A stretch of 64,000 nucleotides of DNA, from assembly GCA_964629015.1 (NCBI GenBank), contig CAZVMN010000003.1, positions 248,001 to 312,000 on the forward strand. Reading direction: 5' to 3'. The first letter of the stretch is position 1. Every line of letters begins with the position of its first letter. A model generated the notes under the pieces. The model ran no database searches. It was not told the DNA's origin and worked only from the letters and a program-made list of their open reading frames with translations. The position numbers and the translations under genes are program-made. This document shows, in pieces, positions 51,388 through 59,538 of the stretch. The DNA is from Oceanococcus sp964629015 (GTDB taxonomy: Bacteria > Pseudomonadota > Gammaproteobacteria > Nevskiales > Oceanococcaceae).

Positions 51388-52211
51388 TCCAGATAGCCTT
51401 CGTCCTCGTTGGTCATCGCCATATTGGCATCGTCACCTTGCCGCACGATGATTTCGACGCGGCGGTTTCTTGCTCTGTTTCCGGCGGTGTCGTTGGGCAC
51501 GATGGGGCGCGTGTCTGCATAACCCGCGACGACCAGTCGACTGGGGTTGATGTGCTTCTTGCTCAGCATCTGATCGGCGACGGAGGCGGCGCGCGCCGCC
51601 GAGAGTTCCCAGTTGGATTTGAACTCGCCGCCAGCGATTGGACGGTTGTCGGTGTGGCCGGCCACGATGAGCATTTTGTCTGAGCTAATCAGCCCCACGA
51701 TGCGGCTGATCAAGGGAATGGCGCGATCCACCAGATCGGCTTTGCCTGAGGCAAACGACACATGCTCAGGAAAGCGAATCACGATGTCGTGCTGCTTTTT
51801 CTCGATCACCACGGAGCCAGCCTCGACATCTTCGCTGAGCGCGTCCTGCAGCTCTTTGAGCAGTTCTTCAGCGTCGCTGTCCTGCTCGTTCTGGCCGTGA
51901 TTTGCGCCTTGCAACGGTTGCGTGATGATGCGTCCTGATTTGGGATCAAACTGAATCGGGGTAAAGCCGGTACGCGACATCACGCCGGCTTCCATGCCAG
52001 GAATCGAATCTTCGCTGTTGCTTTTGATGTACTGCACCCCGCCAAAGGCTTGGGCCATTGAGCCGGCCATTTGCTTGAACTTCTCCTCCTCGACTTTTGA
52101 ATAGGCAAACAGGAGGACGAAGAACGTCATCATCAGCGCCATCATGTCGGCGAAGGTGGCCATCCACGGCGGCAGGCCACCTGGGAGCTTTTTGGGTTGA
52201 GGGGCATTCAT
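51384..52211 (-). CDS. motB: Flagellar motor stator protein MotB/PomB
   Basis: A 275-residue stator B subunit: a short cytoplasmic N-terminus, one transmembrane helix carrying the ion-binding Asp22 (WMATFADMMALMMTFFVLLF), a plug/linker and a C-terminal OmpA-like peptidoglycan-binding domain (IVAGHTDNRP, NWELSAARAASVADQML, NRARNRRVEIIV). With MotA it forms the ion channel that drives flagellar rotation. Its start overlaps motA by 4 bases. The ion used (proton or sodium) cannot be stated from this region. No other flagellar genes are in the window. Confidence 0.93.
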   Translation of the reverse strand: MNAPQPKKLPGGLPPWMATFADMMALMMTFFVLLFAYSKVEEEKFKQMAGSMAQAFGGVQYIKSNSEDSIPGMEAGVMSRTGFTPIQFDPKSGRIITQPLQGANHGQNEQDSDAEELLKELQDALSEDVEAGSVVIEKKQHDIVIRFPEHVSFASGKADLVDRAIPLISRIVGLISSDKMLIVAGHTDNRPIAGGEFKSNWELSAARAASVADQMLSKKHINPSRLVVAGYADTRPIVPNDTAGNRARNRRVEIIVRQGDDANMAMTNEDEGYLD

Positions 52212-53002
52212 GCCGGTTCGGCGGCGGTGGAGTCGGCGCCGGCACTCTCGGTTTTCGGCGTTTGCTGCGGCATGCCCACCAGCAATGTCTCTTCAAGTAC
52301 GCGTGGCGAAACGCCGGCGTTGATGCCCAGAATACTGTCCAGGATCAGCTGGCGACTTTGCCGCTCTTGCTGCGCCCGGGTGTCGAGTTTGTCGGCCAGT
52401 GGTAAAAACAAGAGATTGGCGAGCAAAGCGCCGTACAAAGTGGTCAGCAGGGCCACCGCCATGGCCGGGCCGATTTTGGTGGGATCGGACAGTTCCAACA
52501 GCATCTGGACCAGGCCCACCAGAGTGCCGATCATGCCGAAGGCGGGGGCCGCATCGCCCAGGGAGCGAAAGATCTTTTCGCCCATTTCGTTACGTGCGAT
52601 CGAGGCGTTGATTTCTTTGGTCATCATTTCGCGGATGAACTCGGCATCGCGCCCGTCGCTGCAGTACTGAACCCCTTTTGCCATCAATGGGTTGGCCACG
52701 CTGACGTTCTCCAGCGCGATCAAGCCCTTTTTGCGCGCCACATCGGCCAGCTCCTTGGCGGTTTCGATCAAGGCCATGGGATCGTCCACATGCTCGCGGA
52801 ACGCACGTCCGAAACCGGTTTTCATCGCGGCGAAGCATTCCCGAATCGGAAAACGCATCAAAGTCGCGCTGAACGACCCGCCGATAACAATCAGGATGCT
52901 GGGAACATTGATAAACGGCCCCATCCCGGAGCCGCCGATCAGGACCGCTATGATGAAGACGATTGTTCCGACGATGAGTCCTACAAGAGTGGCTAAGTCC
53001 AT
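52208..53002 (-). CDS. motA: Flagellar motor stator protein MotA/PomA
   Basis: A 264-residue stator A subunit with four transmembrane helices: two near the N-terminus (LVGLIVGTIVFIIAVLIGG and NVPSILIVIGGSFSATLM) and two near residues 155-205 (GDAAPAFGMIGTLVGLVQML; AMAVALLTTLYGALLANLL). The cytoplasmic loop (residues 50-150) holds the charged torque-generating segment. Length and sequence style match PomA/MotA of the MotC-like short type. It is the first gene of a two-gene operon with motB. Confidence 0.93.
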   Translation of the reverse strand: MDLATLVGLIVGTIVFIIAVLIGGSGMGPFINVPSILIVIGGSFSATLMRFPIRECFAAMKTGFGRAFREHVDDPMALIETAKELADVARKKGLIALENVSVANPLMAKGVQYCSDGRDAEFIREMMTKEINASIARNEMGEKIFRSLGDAAPAFGMIGTLVGLVQMLLELSDPTKIGPAMAVALLTTLYGALLANLLFLPLADKLDTRAQQERQSRQLILDSILGINAGVSPRVLEETLLVGMPQQTPKTESAGADSTAAEPA

Positions 53003-53116
53003 GGTGAAATTCGTGGCTTGGGGGCTGGCGAAAGGTGTATCGGCCGCTGTGGTGTGGACTTGAGGGTGGTTCGACGTCGTCTTGGAAAAATAGCGAGGTC
53101 GGGTTAACGTCGCTGG

Positions 53117-54229
53117 ATGACGTCAAAAGCCTCAACGCCGCCTCTCGTTCACGCCCCGCAAACCGTGAAAGCTTTGACTTATCCCTGGGGCTGCGATGTC
53201 GCGCCGGAGCCGGGTGCAATTCACCCTGTTGCCGACGGGGTTTGGTGGCTGCATATGCCCCTGCCATTTGCTTTGTCGCGCATCAATTTGTGGTTGTTGG
53301 AGGATGGCGACGGCTGGACGGTGGTTGATACCGGAATCAGTGATCAGGCCTCGCGCGAGGTGTGGGAGCAGATTTTCCAGTGCGATTTGCAAGGGCGGCC
53401 GATTACCCGGGTGATCGTGACCCACATGCATCCGGATCATGTCGGTTTGGCGGGTTGGCTGACCGAGCGATTTGGCTGTGAGCTGTGGATGTCACGCACG
53501 GAATTTCTGATGTGTCGCAATCTGGTGGCGGATACTGGGCGCCCGGCGCCGGACGCGGCGGTGAAGTTTTACCGCGAGGCGGGTTTCGATGACCGCGCGT
53601 TAACGGTTTATCGCGAACGTTTTGGCGAATTTGGTCAGGCCATCGGCGAACTGCCCGATCAGTTCCGGCGTTTGAGTGATGGCCAGACCATCGAGATCGG
53701 TGGCCGCTATTGGCAGATTGTTGTGGGCATGGGGCATTCGCCGGAGCACGCCTGCTTGTATTGCCCGGCGCTCAAGGTTTTGATCTCCGGTGATCAGGTG
53801 ATCCCGCGCATTTCCTCGAATGTCAGTTTGTTTCCGACGGAGCCCGCCGGCGATCCCCTCGGTGAGTGGCTGGAGTCCTGTCATCGCATTCGCAACCGCA
53901 TTCCCAACGATGTGCTGGTGCTGCCGGCTCATCAAGAGCCGTTTTATGGCTTGCATGCACGCCTGACGCAACTGTTGCGTTCACATGAACGCGCGCTTGA
54001 ACGCTTGTTTGATCATTTGTCCGAGCCGCGTCGCGCCATGGATTGCTTTTCCGTCCTGTTCAAGCGCAGTATCCGTGGAGCACATGTCATGCTTGCGATC
54101 GGGGAGACACTGGCCCACCTCAACTGCCTGATCAGTCGGCGGATGATTTCTCGCGAGCTTGATGCCGATGGCGTGGCTTGGTATTGCCAGCTGCCCGGCG
54201 CCGAACACGAACCCGAACACGACAGTTAA
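53117..54229 (+). CDS. Metallo-beta-lactamase-fold hydrolase
   Basis: A 370-residue cytoplasmic MBL-fold enzyme. The metal motif is THMHPDH (102-108), with further ligands in GMGHSPEHACLY and ISGDQVIPR and a C-terminal LPAHQEPF. A helical C-terminal domain (residues 270-345) resembles that of glyoxalase II-like and LACTB2-like hydrolases, which cleave thioesters or RNA. The exact substrate is unknown. It precedes the DUF442 phosphatase gene by 25 bases on the same strand, so they may share a transcript. Confidence 0.85.
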   Translation: MTSKASTPPLVHAPQTVKALTYPWGCDVAPEPGAIHPVADGVWWLHMPLPFALSRINLWLLEDGDGWTVVDTGISDQASREVWEQIFQCDLQGRPITRVIVTHMHPDHVGLAGWLTERFGCELWMSRTEFLMCRNLVADTGRPAPDAAVKFYREAGFDDRALTVYRERFGEFGQAIGELPDQFRRLSDGQTIEIGGRYWQIVVGMGHSPEHACLYCPALKVLISGDQVIPRISSNVSLFPTEPAGDPLGEWLESCHRIRNRIPNDVLVLPAHQEPFYGLHARLTQLLRSHERALERLFDHLSEPRRAMDCFSVLFKRSIRGAHVMLAIGETLAHLNCLISRRMISRELDADGVAWYCQLPGAEHEPEHDS

Positions 54230-54254
54230 CAGCGCAGTTTTTTACGGAGTCCCC

Positions 54255-54698
54255 ATGTCCCCGCAACTCAATACGCCTTATCAGTTTGATCCACGCCCCC
54301 ATTTGATCTGCGCCGGCCAGCCGGATGCAGCAGGTTTTCAGGCCGCCGCGCAAGCGGGTGTTGTTGCGGTGATGAACCTGCGACCCGATGAGGAAATGGA
54401 ATGGGATGAGCAAGCTTTGGTCGAGCAGCTGGGGCTGGACTATCTGCAGATTCCCGTATCCAGCCCGGCTGATCTGAGCCAGGACAATGCCCGCTTGCTC
54501 AATGACTGGCTGGACAAGTACGACGGCAAGCCGGTGTTGGTGCACTGCGCCAGCAGTAATCGCGTCGGCGCCTTGCTTGCCCTGGGTGCGTTTCTCAAGG
54601 GGGCATCCGGCGAACAGGCGTTGCAGCTGGGGCGTGATGCCGGGCTAACGCGCATGGAGCCAATGGTGGCCTCGTTGATGCAGCAGTGGGCCGCATAG
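54255..54698 (+). CDS. DUF442/beta-lactamase hydrolase-like (BLH) phosphatase
   Basis: A 147-residue protein of the DUF442/BLH group, a branch of the cysteine-dependent protein-tyrosine phosphatase fold. The P-loop HCxxxxxR is present as HCASSNR (Cys98, Arg103). The N-terminal LICAGQPDAAGFQAAAQAGV is typical. In other bacteria this domain may be fused to or sit beside sulfide-handling MBL enzymes; here the MBL-fold gene lies directly upstream. The ATG at 54255 follows CGGAGT. A role in dephosphorylation or persulfide handling is inferred, not shown. Confidence 0.85.
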   Translation: MSPQLNTPYQFDPRPHLICAGQPDAAGFQAAAQAGVVAVMNLRPDEEMEWDEQALVEQLGLDYLQIPVSSPADLSQDNARLLNDWLDKYDGKPVLVHCASSNRVGALLALGAFLKGASGEQALQLGRDAGLTRMEPMVASLMQQWAA

Positions 54699-54734
54699 AC
54701 GCCCACGCAACCTGAAATACCTGAGGAGACAAGC

Positions 54735-55211
54735 ATGATAGAAGTTGGGCAAGCGATACCGGATGTAACAGTCCATGTGATGGGCGAAAAAGGACCGGAA
54801 GCGGTCAGCAGCGCGGCTTTGTTCGCGGGGCGGAAAGTGGTCCTTTTTGCAGTGCCTGGGGCGTTTACGCCGGGCTGCTCCTTGACCCATTTGCCAGGTT
54901 ACGTGGTCAAAGCCGATGTGATCAAAGCCAAGGGAGTTGATCGTATTATCTGTATGGCGGTCAACGATGCGTTTGTCATGGACGCCTGGGGTAAATCGCA
55001 AAACGCCAGCGAAATCACCATGCTGGCTGATGGCAACGCCGAACTGACGCGTGCGCTGGGTCTTATGCTGGATGGGCAGAAGTTCGGCATGGGTACCCGA
55101 AGTCAGCGGTTTGCGTTGATCGCCGACGACGGCCTGGTTACACATTTGGCGGTGGAGCCGGCAGGCGGTATCACCGTGTCCTCGGCCGAAGCCATCCTCG
55201 AGCAGCTCTGA
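54735..55211 (+). CDS. Peroxiredoxin, Prx5 type
   Basis: A 158-residue peroxiredoxin of the Prx5 (atypical) class. The peroxidatic Cys48 lies in PGAFTPGCSLTHLPGY, the class signature. It reduces hydrogen peroxide and organic peroxides with thiol donors. Other cysteines are few, with one at MAVNDAFV-proximal ICMAV, so a 1-Cys mechanism with glutathione or glutaredoxin is possible. The ATG follows GGAGACAAGC. It ends about 140 bases before the ECF sigma gene. Confidence 0.93.
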   Translation: MIEVGQAIPDVTVHVMGEKGPEAVSSAALFAGRKVVLFAVPGAFTPGCSLTHLPGYVVKADVIKAKGVDRIICMAVNDAFVMDAWGKSQNASEITMLADGNAELTRALGLMLDGQKFGMGTRSQRFALIADDGLVTHLAVEPAGGITVSSAEAILEQL

Positions 55212-55278
55212 GCTGCGCCGCACACCTTTTTTTCACCCTATATTGAACATTCTGTGGCGCAGGTCGCGGTTTACGGCG

Positions 55279-55295
55279 TGTGACCGCCCGTCACA
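55279..55295. promoter_or_regulatory. Palindrome upstream of the ECF sigma gene
   Basis: TGTGAC-CGCCC-GTCACA, a perfect 6-base inverted repeat with 5-base spacer, 54 bases before the sigma-factor ATG. It resembles CRP/Vfr half-sites (TGTGA/TCACA), but the spacing is one base longer than the CRP consensus. Confidence 0.45.
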
Positions 55296-55349
55296 AGACG
55301 ACTGGTATGTCACTTGCTTGCCGACCCGGATGTACACATAGGTTGAATC

Positions 55350-55940
55350 ATGGCTGCAATTCTCAGTTTCTGGGCAAATGCACGGCCGAAATCGGATTTC
55401 GAGCAGCGCTTGGCGCCGCACATCGAATCTTTGTTTCGATTGGCGTGCCGCTTGACCAACGATCCTCTGGACGCCGAAGAGCTGGTCCAGGAGGTTCTGG
55501 TCAAGCTGTATCCGCGTCGCGACGAATTGGCCAATATTGAGCAGATTCGGCCGTGGGCCAGCCGTGTGCTGTACCGCATGTTCATCGACAAATGGCGGCG
55601 GCGGAAGTTAGAGCCCCTCAACGAATCAGAGTTGCCGGAAGAGCAGAACCTTGATCAGGTTGATGCGCAGTTGAGCGCGGAGGACTACCTGCAGTTACGG
55701 ACCGATCTTGGTGCCGTGCAATCGGCGCTGAATCAACTCAGCGAAGCACATCGCACCTTGATTTTGATGCATGATGTGGAAGGGTACACGCTGGTCGAAC
55801 TTGAAGGCATTCTGGACGTCCCACTGGGGACTTTGAAATCGCGGGTCCATCGCGCGCGCGCACGCCTGAAAAAACTTTTGCTCGATGATCAGTCCATCGC
55901 GGAACCTTTCGACGTGCGAGAACGTGTGAGCGTGAAATAA
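55350..55940 (+). CDS. ECF (group IV) RNA polymerase sigma factor
   Basis: A 196-residue ECF sigma factor. Region 2 lies near residues 20-85 (LFRLACRLTNDPLDAEELVQEVLVKLY, PWASRVLYRMFIDKWRRRK) and region 4 near 115-170 (LSEAHRTLILMHDVEGYTLVELEGILDVPLGTLKSRVHRARARLKK broken into helices at DV/GY). It directs RNA polymerase to a small regulon, probably including its own operon. An anti-sigma gene follows 18 bases downstream. A similar sigma (SbrI) lies near the atu genes in P. aeruginosa as I recall, but orthology is untested. Confidence 0.92.
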   Translation: MAAILSFWANARPKSDFEQRLAPHIESLFRLACRLTNDPLDAEELVQEVLVKLYPRRDELANIEQIRPWASRVLYRMFIDKWRRRKLEPLNESELPEEQNLDQVDAQLSAEDYLQLRTDLGAVQSALNQLSEAHRTLILMHDVEGYTLVELEGILDVPLGTLKSRVHRARARLKKLLLDDQSIAEPFDVRERVSVK

Positions 55941-55958
55941 CTCGATACAGGATCGGTC

Positions 55959-56591
55959 ATGCGTTGCCAAGATGTTCGTAACTTGTTGCCAGAGCTGGTA
56001 CGGGGGGATCTGAACCCCGCCGCTGAGGCCATGTTGCGAGCCCATGTCGAAGATTGCCGCGCTTGCACAGGTGCCCTTGCGCGTGAGCAACAGCTGCAAG
56101 CGTCTCTCAGGGCGATTCCCGTTGCCGCCATGCCGGCGGATTTTGCCGCACGTGCTCTGCGGCAGGCCTCTGGTGGTGGCCGCCCGACGCTACGACGGTT
56201 GGTTGATCACCCGCTGGCCTTGGCCGCGTCCATCGTTATGGTCTGTGGTATGACCTTCATGCTGGGACGCTCGTTAACGCCAGCGGCGGGCATGGAAACC
56301 GTGAGTCTGCCGCTTGGTCAGACGCAGATGGTGGCGCTTAAGATTGATGCGCCACAGGCTTTTGAGCATGTCGAGTTTGAAGTGGCACTGCCATCCAATG
56401 TGGTGCTGGAAGGGCAGCCGGAATTGCGCGAGTTTGCCTGGAGTGGGCAGCTGCGGGCTGGCGTCAACGTATTAAGTCTGCCGTTGGTGGGGGTTGATGC
56501 GGCGGGAGGACAACTGATCGCGACCGTCACCTATGGCAATACAAAAAAGTCCTTGCGCATACCGCTGAGTGTTGCGGTTGGCAAAGGATAG
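55959..56591 (+). CDS. Zinc-finger (ZAS) membrane anti-sigma factor
   Basis: A 210-residue anti-sigma factor. The N-terminal ZAS domain has HVEDCRAC (His29, Cys33, Cys36) with Cys3 as a possible fourth ligand, a single transmembrane helix near residues 86-106 (PLALAASIVMVCGMTFMLG), and a periplasmic domain of about 95 residues predicted to be a beta-sandwich (FEVALPSNVVLEGQPELREF, GVNVLSLPLVGVDAAGGQLI). It should hold the ECF sigma at the membrane until the periplasmic part senses a signal. The gene follows the sigma gene by 18 bases and precedes the secreted-protein gene by 10. Confidence 0.88.
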   Translation: MRCQDVRNLLPELVRGDLNPAAEAMLRAHVEDCRACTGALAREQQLQASLRAIPVAAMPADFAARALRQASGGGRPTLRRLVDHPLALAASIVMVCGMTFMLGRSLTPAAGMETVSLPLGQTQMVALKIDAPQAFEHVEFEVALPSNVVLEGQPELREFAWSGQLRAGVNVLSLPLVGVDAAGGQLIATVTYGNTKKSLRIPLSVAVGKG

Positions 56592-56601
56592 GAGGGAGTT
56601 T

Positions 56602-56961
56602 ATGAAACATCGGATATTGCAGGTGGCGCTGATGGCATTGTCGCCAGTGGTCGCCTGGGCGGATGATTTCGACATCACCATGGATGTGGTGGGTACTGAC
56701 GAGTCATTCGACGAAGTGATCGTCAACCGCATTTCTCTGCCATTTGCCGAGCGTGACAATCCGCGAGTTGACCGTCAGGCCACTCAGGATGAGGCGGCTG
56801 ATGATTTGCTGGACAGTTTGAGTGATGCCTTGGGATCGTCGTTGGGAGGCGATGACGCCGACGCCAGCTCGCTTGGTGACCTGGACCGCATGATCGATGC
56901 CCGCGAGCTGGTGCCGGCGGTTGATGGTGCGATCGACAACCTGCTTGGCAACCGTCGCTGA
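56602..56961 (+). CDS. Small secreted acidic protein of the ECF cassette
   Basis: A 119-residue protein with a signal peptide (MKHRILQVALMALSPVVAWA) and a mature part of about 99 residues that is strongly acidic. A conserved-looking N-terminal stretch (DDFDITMDVVGTDESFDEVI) is followed by an Asp/Ser/Gly/Leu-rich low-complexity region and a helical C-terminus. I do not recognise a known domain. It follows a strong GGAGGG ribosome site and lies between the anti-sigma and the TPR/barrel gene, so it is either the signal/ligand of the system or cargo of the exported TPR protein. Confidence 0.75.
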   Translation: MKHRILQVALMALSPVVAWADDFDITMDVVGTDESFDEVIVNRISLPFAERDNPRVDRQATQDEAADDLLDSLSDALGSSLGGDDADASSLGDLDRMIDARELVPAVDGAIDNLLGNRR

Positions 56962-57014
56962 TACCAGCGCACAGCGATTGCTGATTTTCCCCACGTCGAC
57001 GTTACACTGGGGCC

Positions 57015-58310
57015 ATGCCTCGGTGTTTCGCTGGCCGCTTTCGGCTTCCTGACGTTTTTTTGAGTTTTGCGAGTGCCTCGCTGTTGGCGGCTCTCGCGGT
57101 GTGGCCGTGGGCGGCTGCGGCTCAGTCCACAGCCCTGCTTGATCTGAAGGCGGGCATTGCGGCCTTCCGCGCGGATGATTTGCAGCGTGCTCGCACGCTA
57201 TTCGTACGTGCCGCCGAGGCGGGTCTGGAGAAACCGCGCCTGTTCTACAACCTTGGCGTGGTCAATTACCGCTTGGGTGACGTCGCCGAAGCCAGGAAAT
57301 ATTTCGCCCGCGCGGCTCAATATTCGGCCACGCAGCAAATCGCCGAATACAATCTTGGACGCTGCGCTCAGGCCTTGGGTGACATGCCTGATGCCGCTCG
57401 TTGGTACCAGCGCGCGGCGCAAGGCGGTGACCCAAGAATCGCCGATTTGGCACGTAGGGCGGGTTCAGCCTTGGAGCCAAAGCTGAGACAGCCTTGGGCG
57501 ATTGAAGCGCGTCTTTCAGGAGGGTTTGATTCGGCTGTGGTCGGGCTTGTTGACCAGGTGACCAGCCAACCCACCGACGAAGCCGACATCCTGCACGAAG
57601 TGCAAGCCGTGGTGGACTACCGCGGTATTGCGCAAGCCAGCGGCGAGCTCGCGGGGCGACTGCATGTTTACCATCTCGGCTACGACAGTGTGCGCCAAGC
57701 CAACGTCCAGTCAGCGGGTGGTCGCTTGCTCTGGCAGCGTGACTGGTCCTCAAGACAGCGCTCCACCCTGGCTGCGTCTTCCGCGCACGAATGGTTGGAT
57801 GGACAGGCTTATCAACTGCGCCACTCGCTGGAATTGGGCTGGAGTCATGCGATCGGCGCTGCGCGATTGCTGCACGAACTCGAAGTGGAGTGGCTGAATT
57901 CCCAGTACTCCGGTGCCAACAGTATCGAAGGTCTGCGCCTTGATGCATCATCCGCATGGCTGCAAAAGATGGGGCCTGGGGTTGGGTTGCTGAGGCTGTC
58001 TGGGCAGTACAACCGGCGCCGCCGGGATGAGAATTCACCATGGCGATTCGCCGCGGAGATGTTCTGGCGGAGTCCGCAAATGGGCCCCTGGTATTGGGCG
58101 CCGGGCTTGCAATGGCGCGAATCCCGTTTCCCGGATGAGCGGCTTGCGCGCGAGCAACGTGTGCGCGTGATGTTGCGCGGTGGTAGCCCCATCGGGTCGT
58201 CGTGGGAATCGCGCGTGGATGTGCAGTACGAACACAACCGCAGCGCCAATGCCAGCCGGGAGTATGAGCACATGCGGGTGCTGATCGGTTTGGTCTGGTC
58301 CAAAGGGTAA
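57015..58310 (+). CDS. Exported TPR protein with beta-barrel-like C-terminus
   Basis: A 431-residue protein with a signal peptide (cleavage near AAAAQS, residue 37) and about three TPR units at residues 42-150 (ALLDLKAGIAAFRADDLQRA, RLFYNLGVVNYRLGDVAEAR, AEYNLGRCAQALGDMPDAARWY). The remaining 270 residues alternate polar and hydrophobic residues in strands (GELAGRLHVYHLGYD, RHSLELGWSHAIGAARLLHELEVEW split at AIG), like an outer-membrane barrel. The layout resembles Slam-type surface-lipoprotein assembly modifiers, but homology is not shown. The last gene of the ECF cassette, 53 bases after the small secreted protein. Confidence 0.7.
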   Translation: MPRCFAGRFRLPDVFLSFASASLLAALAVWPWAAAAQSTALLDLKAGIAAFRADDLQRARTLFVRAAEAGLEKPRLFYNLGVVNYRLGDVAEARKYFARAAQYSATQQIAEYNLGRCAQALGDMPDAARWYQRAAQGGDPRIADLARRAGSALEPKLRQPWAIEARLSGGFDSAVVGLVDQVTSQPTDEADILHEVQAVVDYRGIAQASGELAGRLHVYHLGYDSVRQANVQSAGGRLLWQRDWSSRQRSTLAASSAHEWLDGQAYQLRHSLELGWSHAIGAARLLHELEVEWLNSQYSGANSIEGLRLDASSAWLQKMGPGVGLLRLSGQYNRRRRDENSPWRFAAEMFWRSPQMGPWYWAPGLQWRESRFPDERLAREQRVRVMLRGGSPIGSSWESRVDVQYEHNRSANASREYEHMRVLIGLVWSKG

Positions 58311-58311
58311 G

Positions 58312-58380
58312 ATTTATTACCCATTAACCGCTGCTATATTTATACCAGTAAGCCGTACAAGGCTTTTATTGGTAATAAAT
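58312..58380. promoter_or_regulatory. AT-rich inverted repeats upstream of the acyl-CoA dehydrogenase
   Basis: ATTTATTACC (58312-58321) and GGTAATAAAT (58371-58380) are perfect inverted repeats 49 bases apart. Between them lies a second, imperfect one (TACCAGTAA at 58343-58351 and TTATTGGTA at 58366-58374). The region is much more AT-rich than its surroundings and should hold the promoter and operator for the gene starting at 58399. Confidence 0.5.
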
Positions 58381-58398
58381 ATTACACAGGAGTGCAGC

Positions 58399-59538
58399 GT
58401 GAAACGAGCGCCGATGGAATCGGATCTGGAACTGTTTCGGGATTCCGCCCGCCAGTTTTTTCAAAAGGAAATTCGTCCGCACAGCGAGCAATGGCGTGAT
58501 GCCGGCATGGTCGACCGTGAGGCTTTTCTGAAAGCCGGTGAGATGGGTTACCTGTGCATGTGGGCGGACGAGAAATATGGCGGTCTCGGGCTCAAGGATT
58601 TTCGCTATGAACAGGTTCTTATCGAGGAGAACGGTTTGCACGGAGATCCCGGCTTTTTCATGACGCTGCACAGCCGTTTGGTCGGGCCGTATTTCGAGCA
58701 TTTCGGTAGCGACGAGCAGAAGCAGCGCTTTTTGCCGGATTTCATCAGCGGCAAAAAGATTCTCGGCATAGCCATGACTGAGCCGGATGCCGGGTCGGAT
58801 CTGGCGGGGATGAAGTCGCGCGCCGAGGACAAGGGCGACTACTGGTTGCTCAACGGATCGAAAACCTACATTTCCAACGGCATCAACGGTGATGTGTTCA
58901 TTGTTGCGGCGAAAACCATGCCGGATCAGCCACACGCGGTCAGCTTGTTCATCATCGAGCGTGGCATGGAAGGTTTCGAGCGCGGTCGCAATCTCAAGAA
59001 AATGGGCATGAAGTCGCAGGACACGGCGGAATTGTTCTTCCGTGATTGCAAAGTGCCCAAAGAGAATCTCCTGGGCCAGCCGCATGCCGGCTTTTACCAC
59101 CTGATGCAGGGCCTAGCTGAAGAGCGTTTGATTGCCGCTGTTGGCAATCTGGCGGGCTGTCGTGCGGCCTTTGATGTCACGCGTGAGTTCGTGCGTGAGC
59201 GTAAGGCCTTCGGTAAACCTTTGTCGAAGTTTCAGAATACGCGCTTCAAGCTGGCTGAAATCGATGCGGAGATGGACATGATGCAGGTCTATGTCGATCG
59301 CATGGTCGACGTGCACAACCAGGGCAAACTGAGCCCGGTAGATGCCTCACGCGCCAAGTTATTGACCAGCGAACTCAACGGTCGCATGGTCGATCTCGGC
59401 GTGCAGTTGCATGGTGGTGCTGGCTATATGGATGAGTATCCGATTTGCCGCATGTACCAGGACGAACGCATTCACCGCATCCTCGCGGGCTCATCGGAGA
59501 TCATGAAAGAGATCATCGCCCGCGAAATCCTGGATTGA
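58399..59538 (+). CDS. Long-chain-type acyl-CoA dehydrogenase
   Basis: A 379-residue FAD-dependent acyl-CoA dehydrogenase. Motifs are GIAMTEPDAGSDLAG and TYISNGINGDVF for FAD/substrate binding and RMYQDERIHRILAGSSEIMKEII at the C-terminus (given in part: DERIHRILAGSSE). The C-terminal catalytic Glu position is Ala, so the base is probably the Glu in GLAEERL near residue 240, as in long-chain and isovaleryl-type enzymes. It oxidises long or branched acyl-CoA at the 2,3 position. The GTG at 58399 is preferred as AGGAG stands 8 bases before it. A palindrome-rich promoter lies upstream. Confidence 0.88.
   Translation: MKRAPMESDLELFRDSARQFFQKEIRPHSEQWRDAGMVDREAFLKAGEMGYLCMWADEKYGGLGLKDFRYEQVLIEENGLHGDPGFFMTLHSRLVGPYFEHFGSDEQKQRFLPDFISGKKILGIAMTEPDAGSDLAGMKSRAEDKGDYWLLNGSKTYISNGINGDVFIVAAKTMPDQPHAVSLFIIERGMEGFERGRNLKKMGMKSQDTAELFFRDCKVPKENLLGQPHAGFYHLMQGLAEERLIAAVGNLAGCRAAFDVTREFVRERKAFGKPLSKFQNTRFKLAEIDAEMDMMQVYVDRMVDVHNQGKLSPVDASRAKLLTSELNGRMVDLGVQLHGGAGYMDEYPICRMYQDERIHRILAGSSEIMKEIIAREILD

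Noticed and set aside
55201..55240. GCAGC-TCTGA-GCTGC followed by a T-run as terminator after the Prx5 gene
   Set aside because: The 5-base stem is short and the T-run is 12 bases further on; too weak to call.
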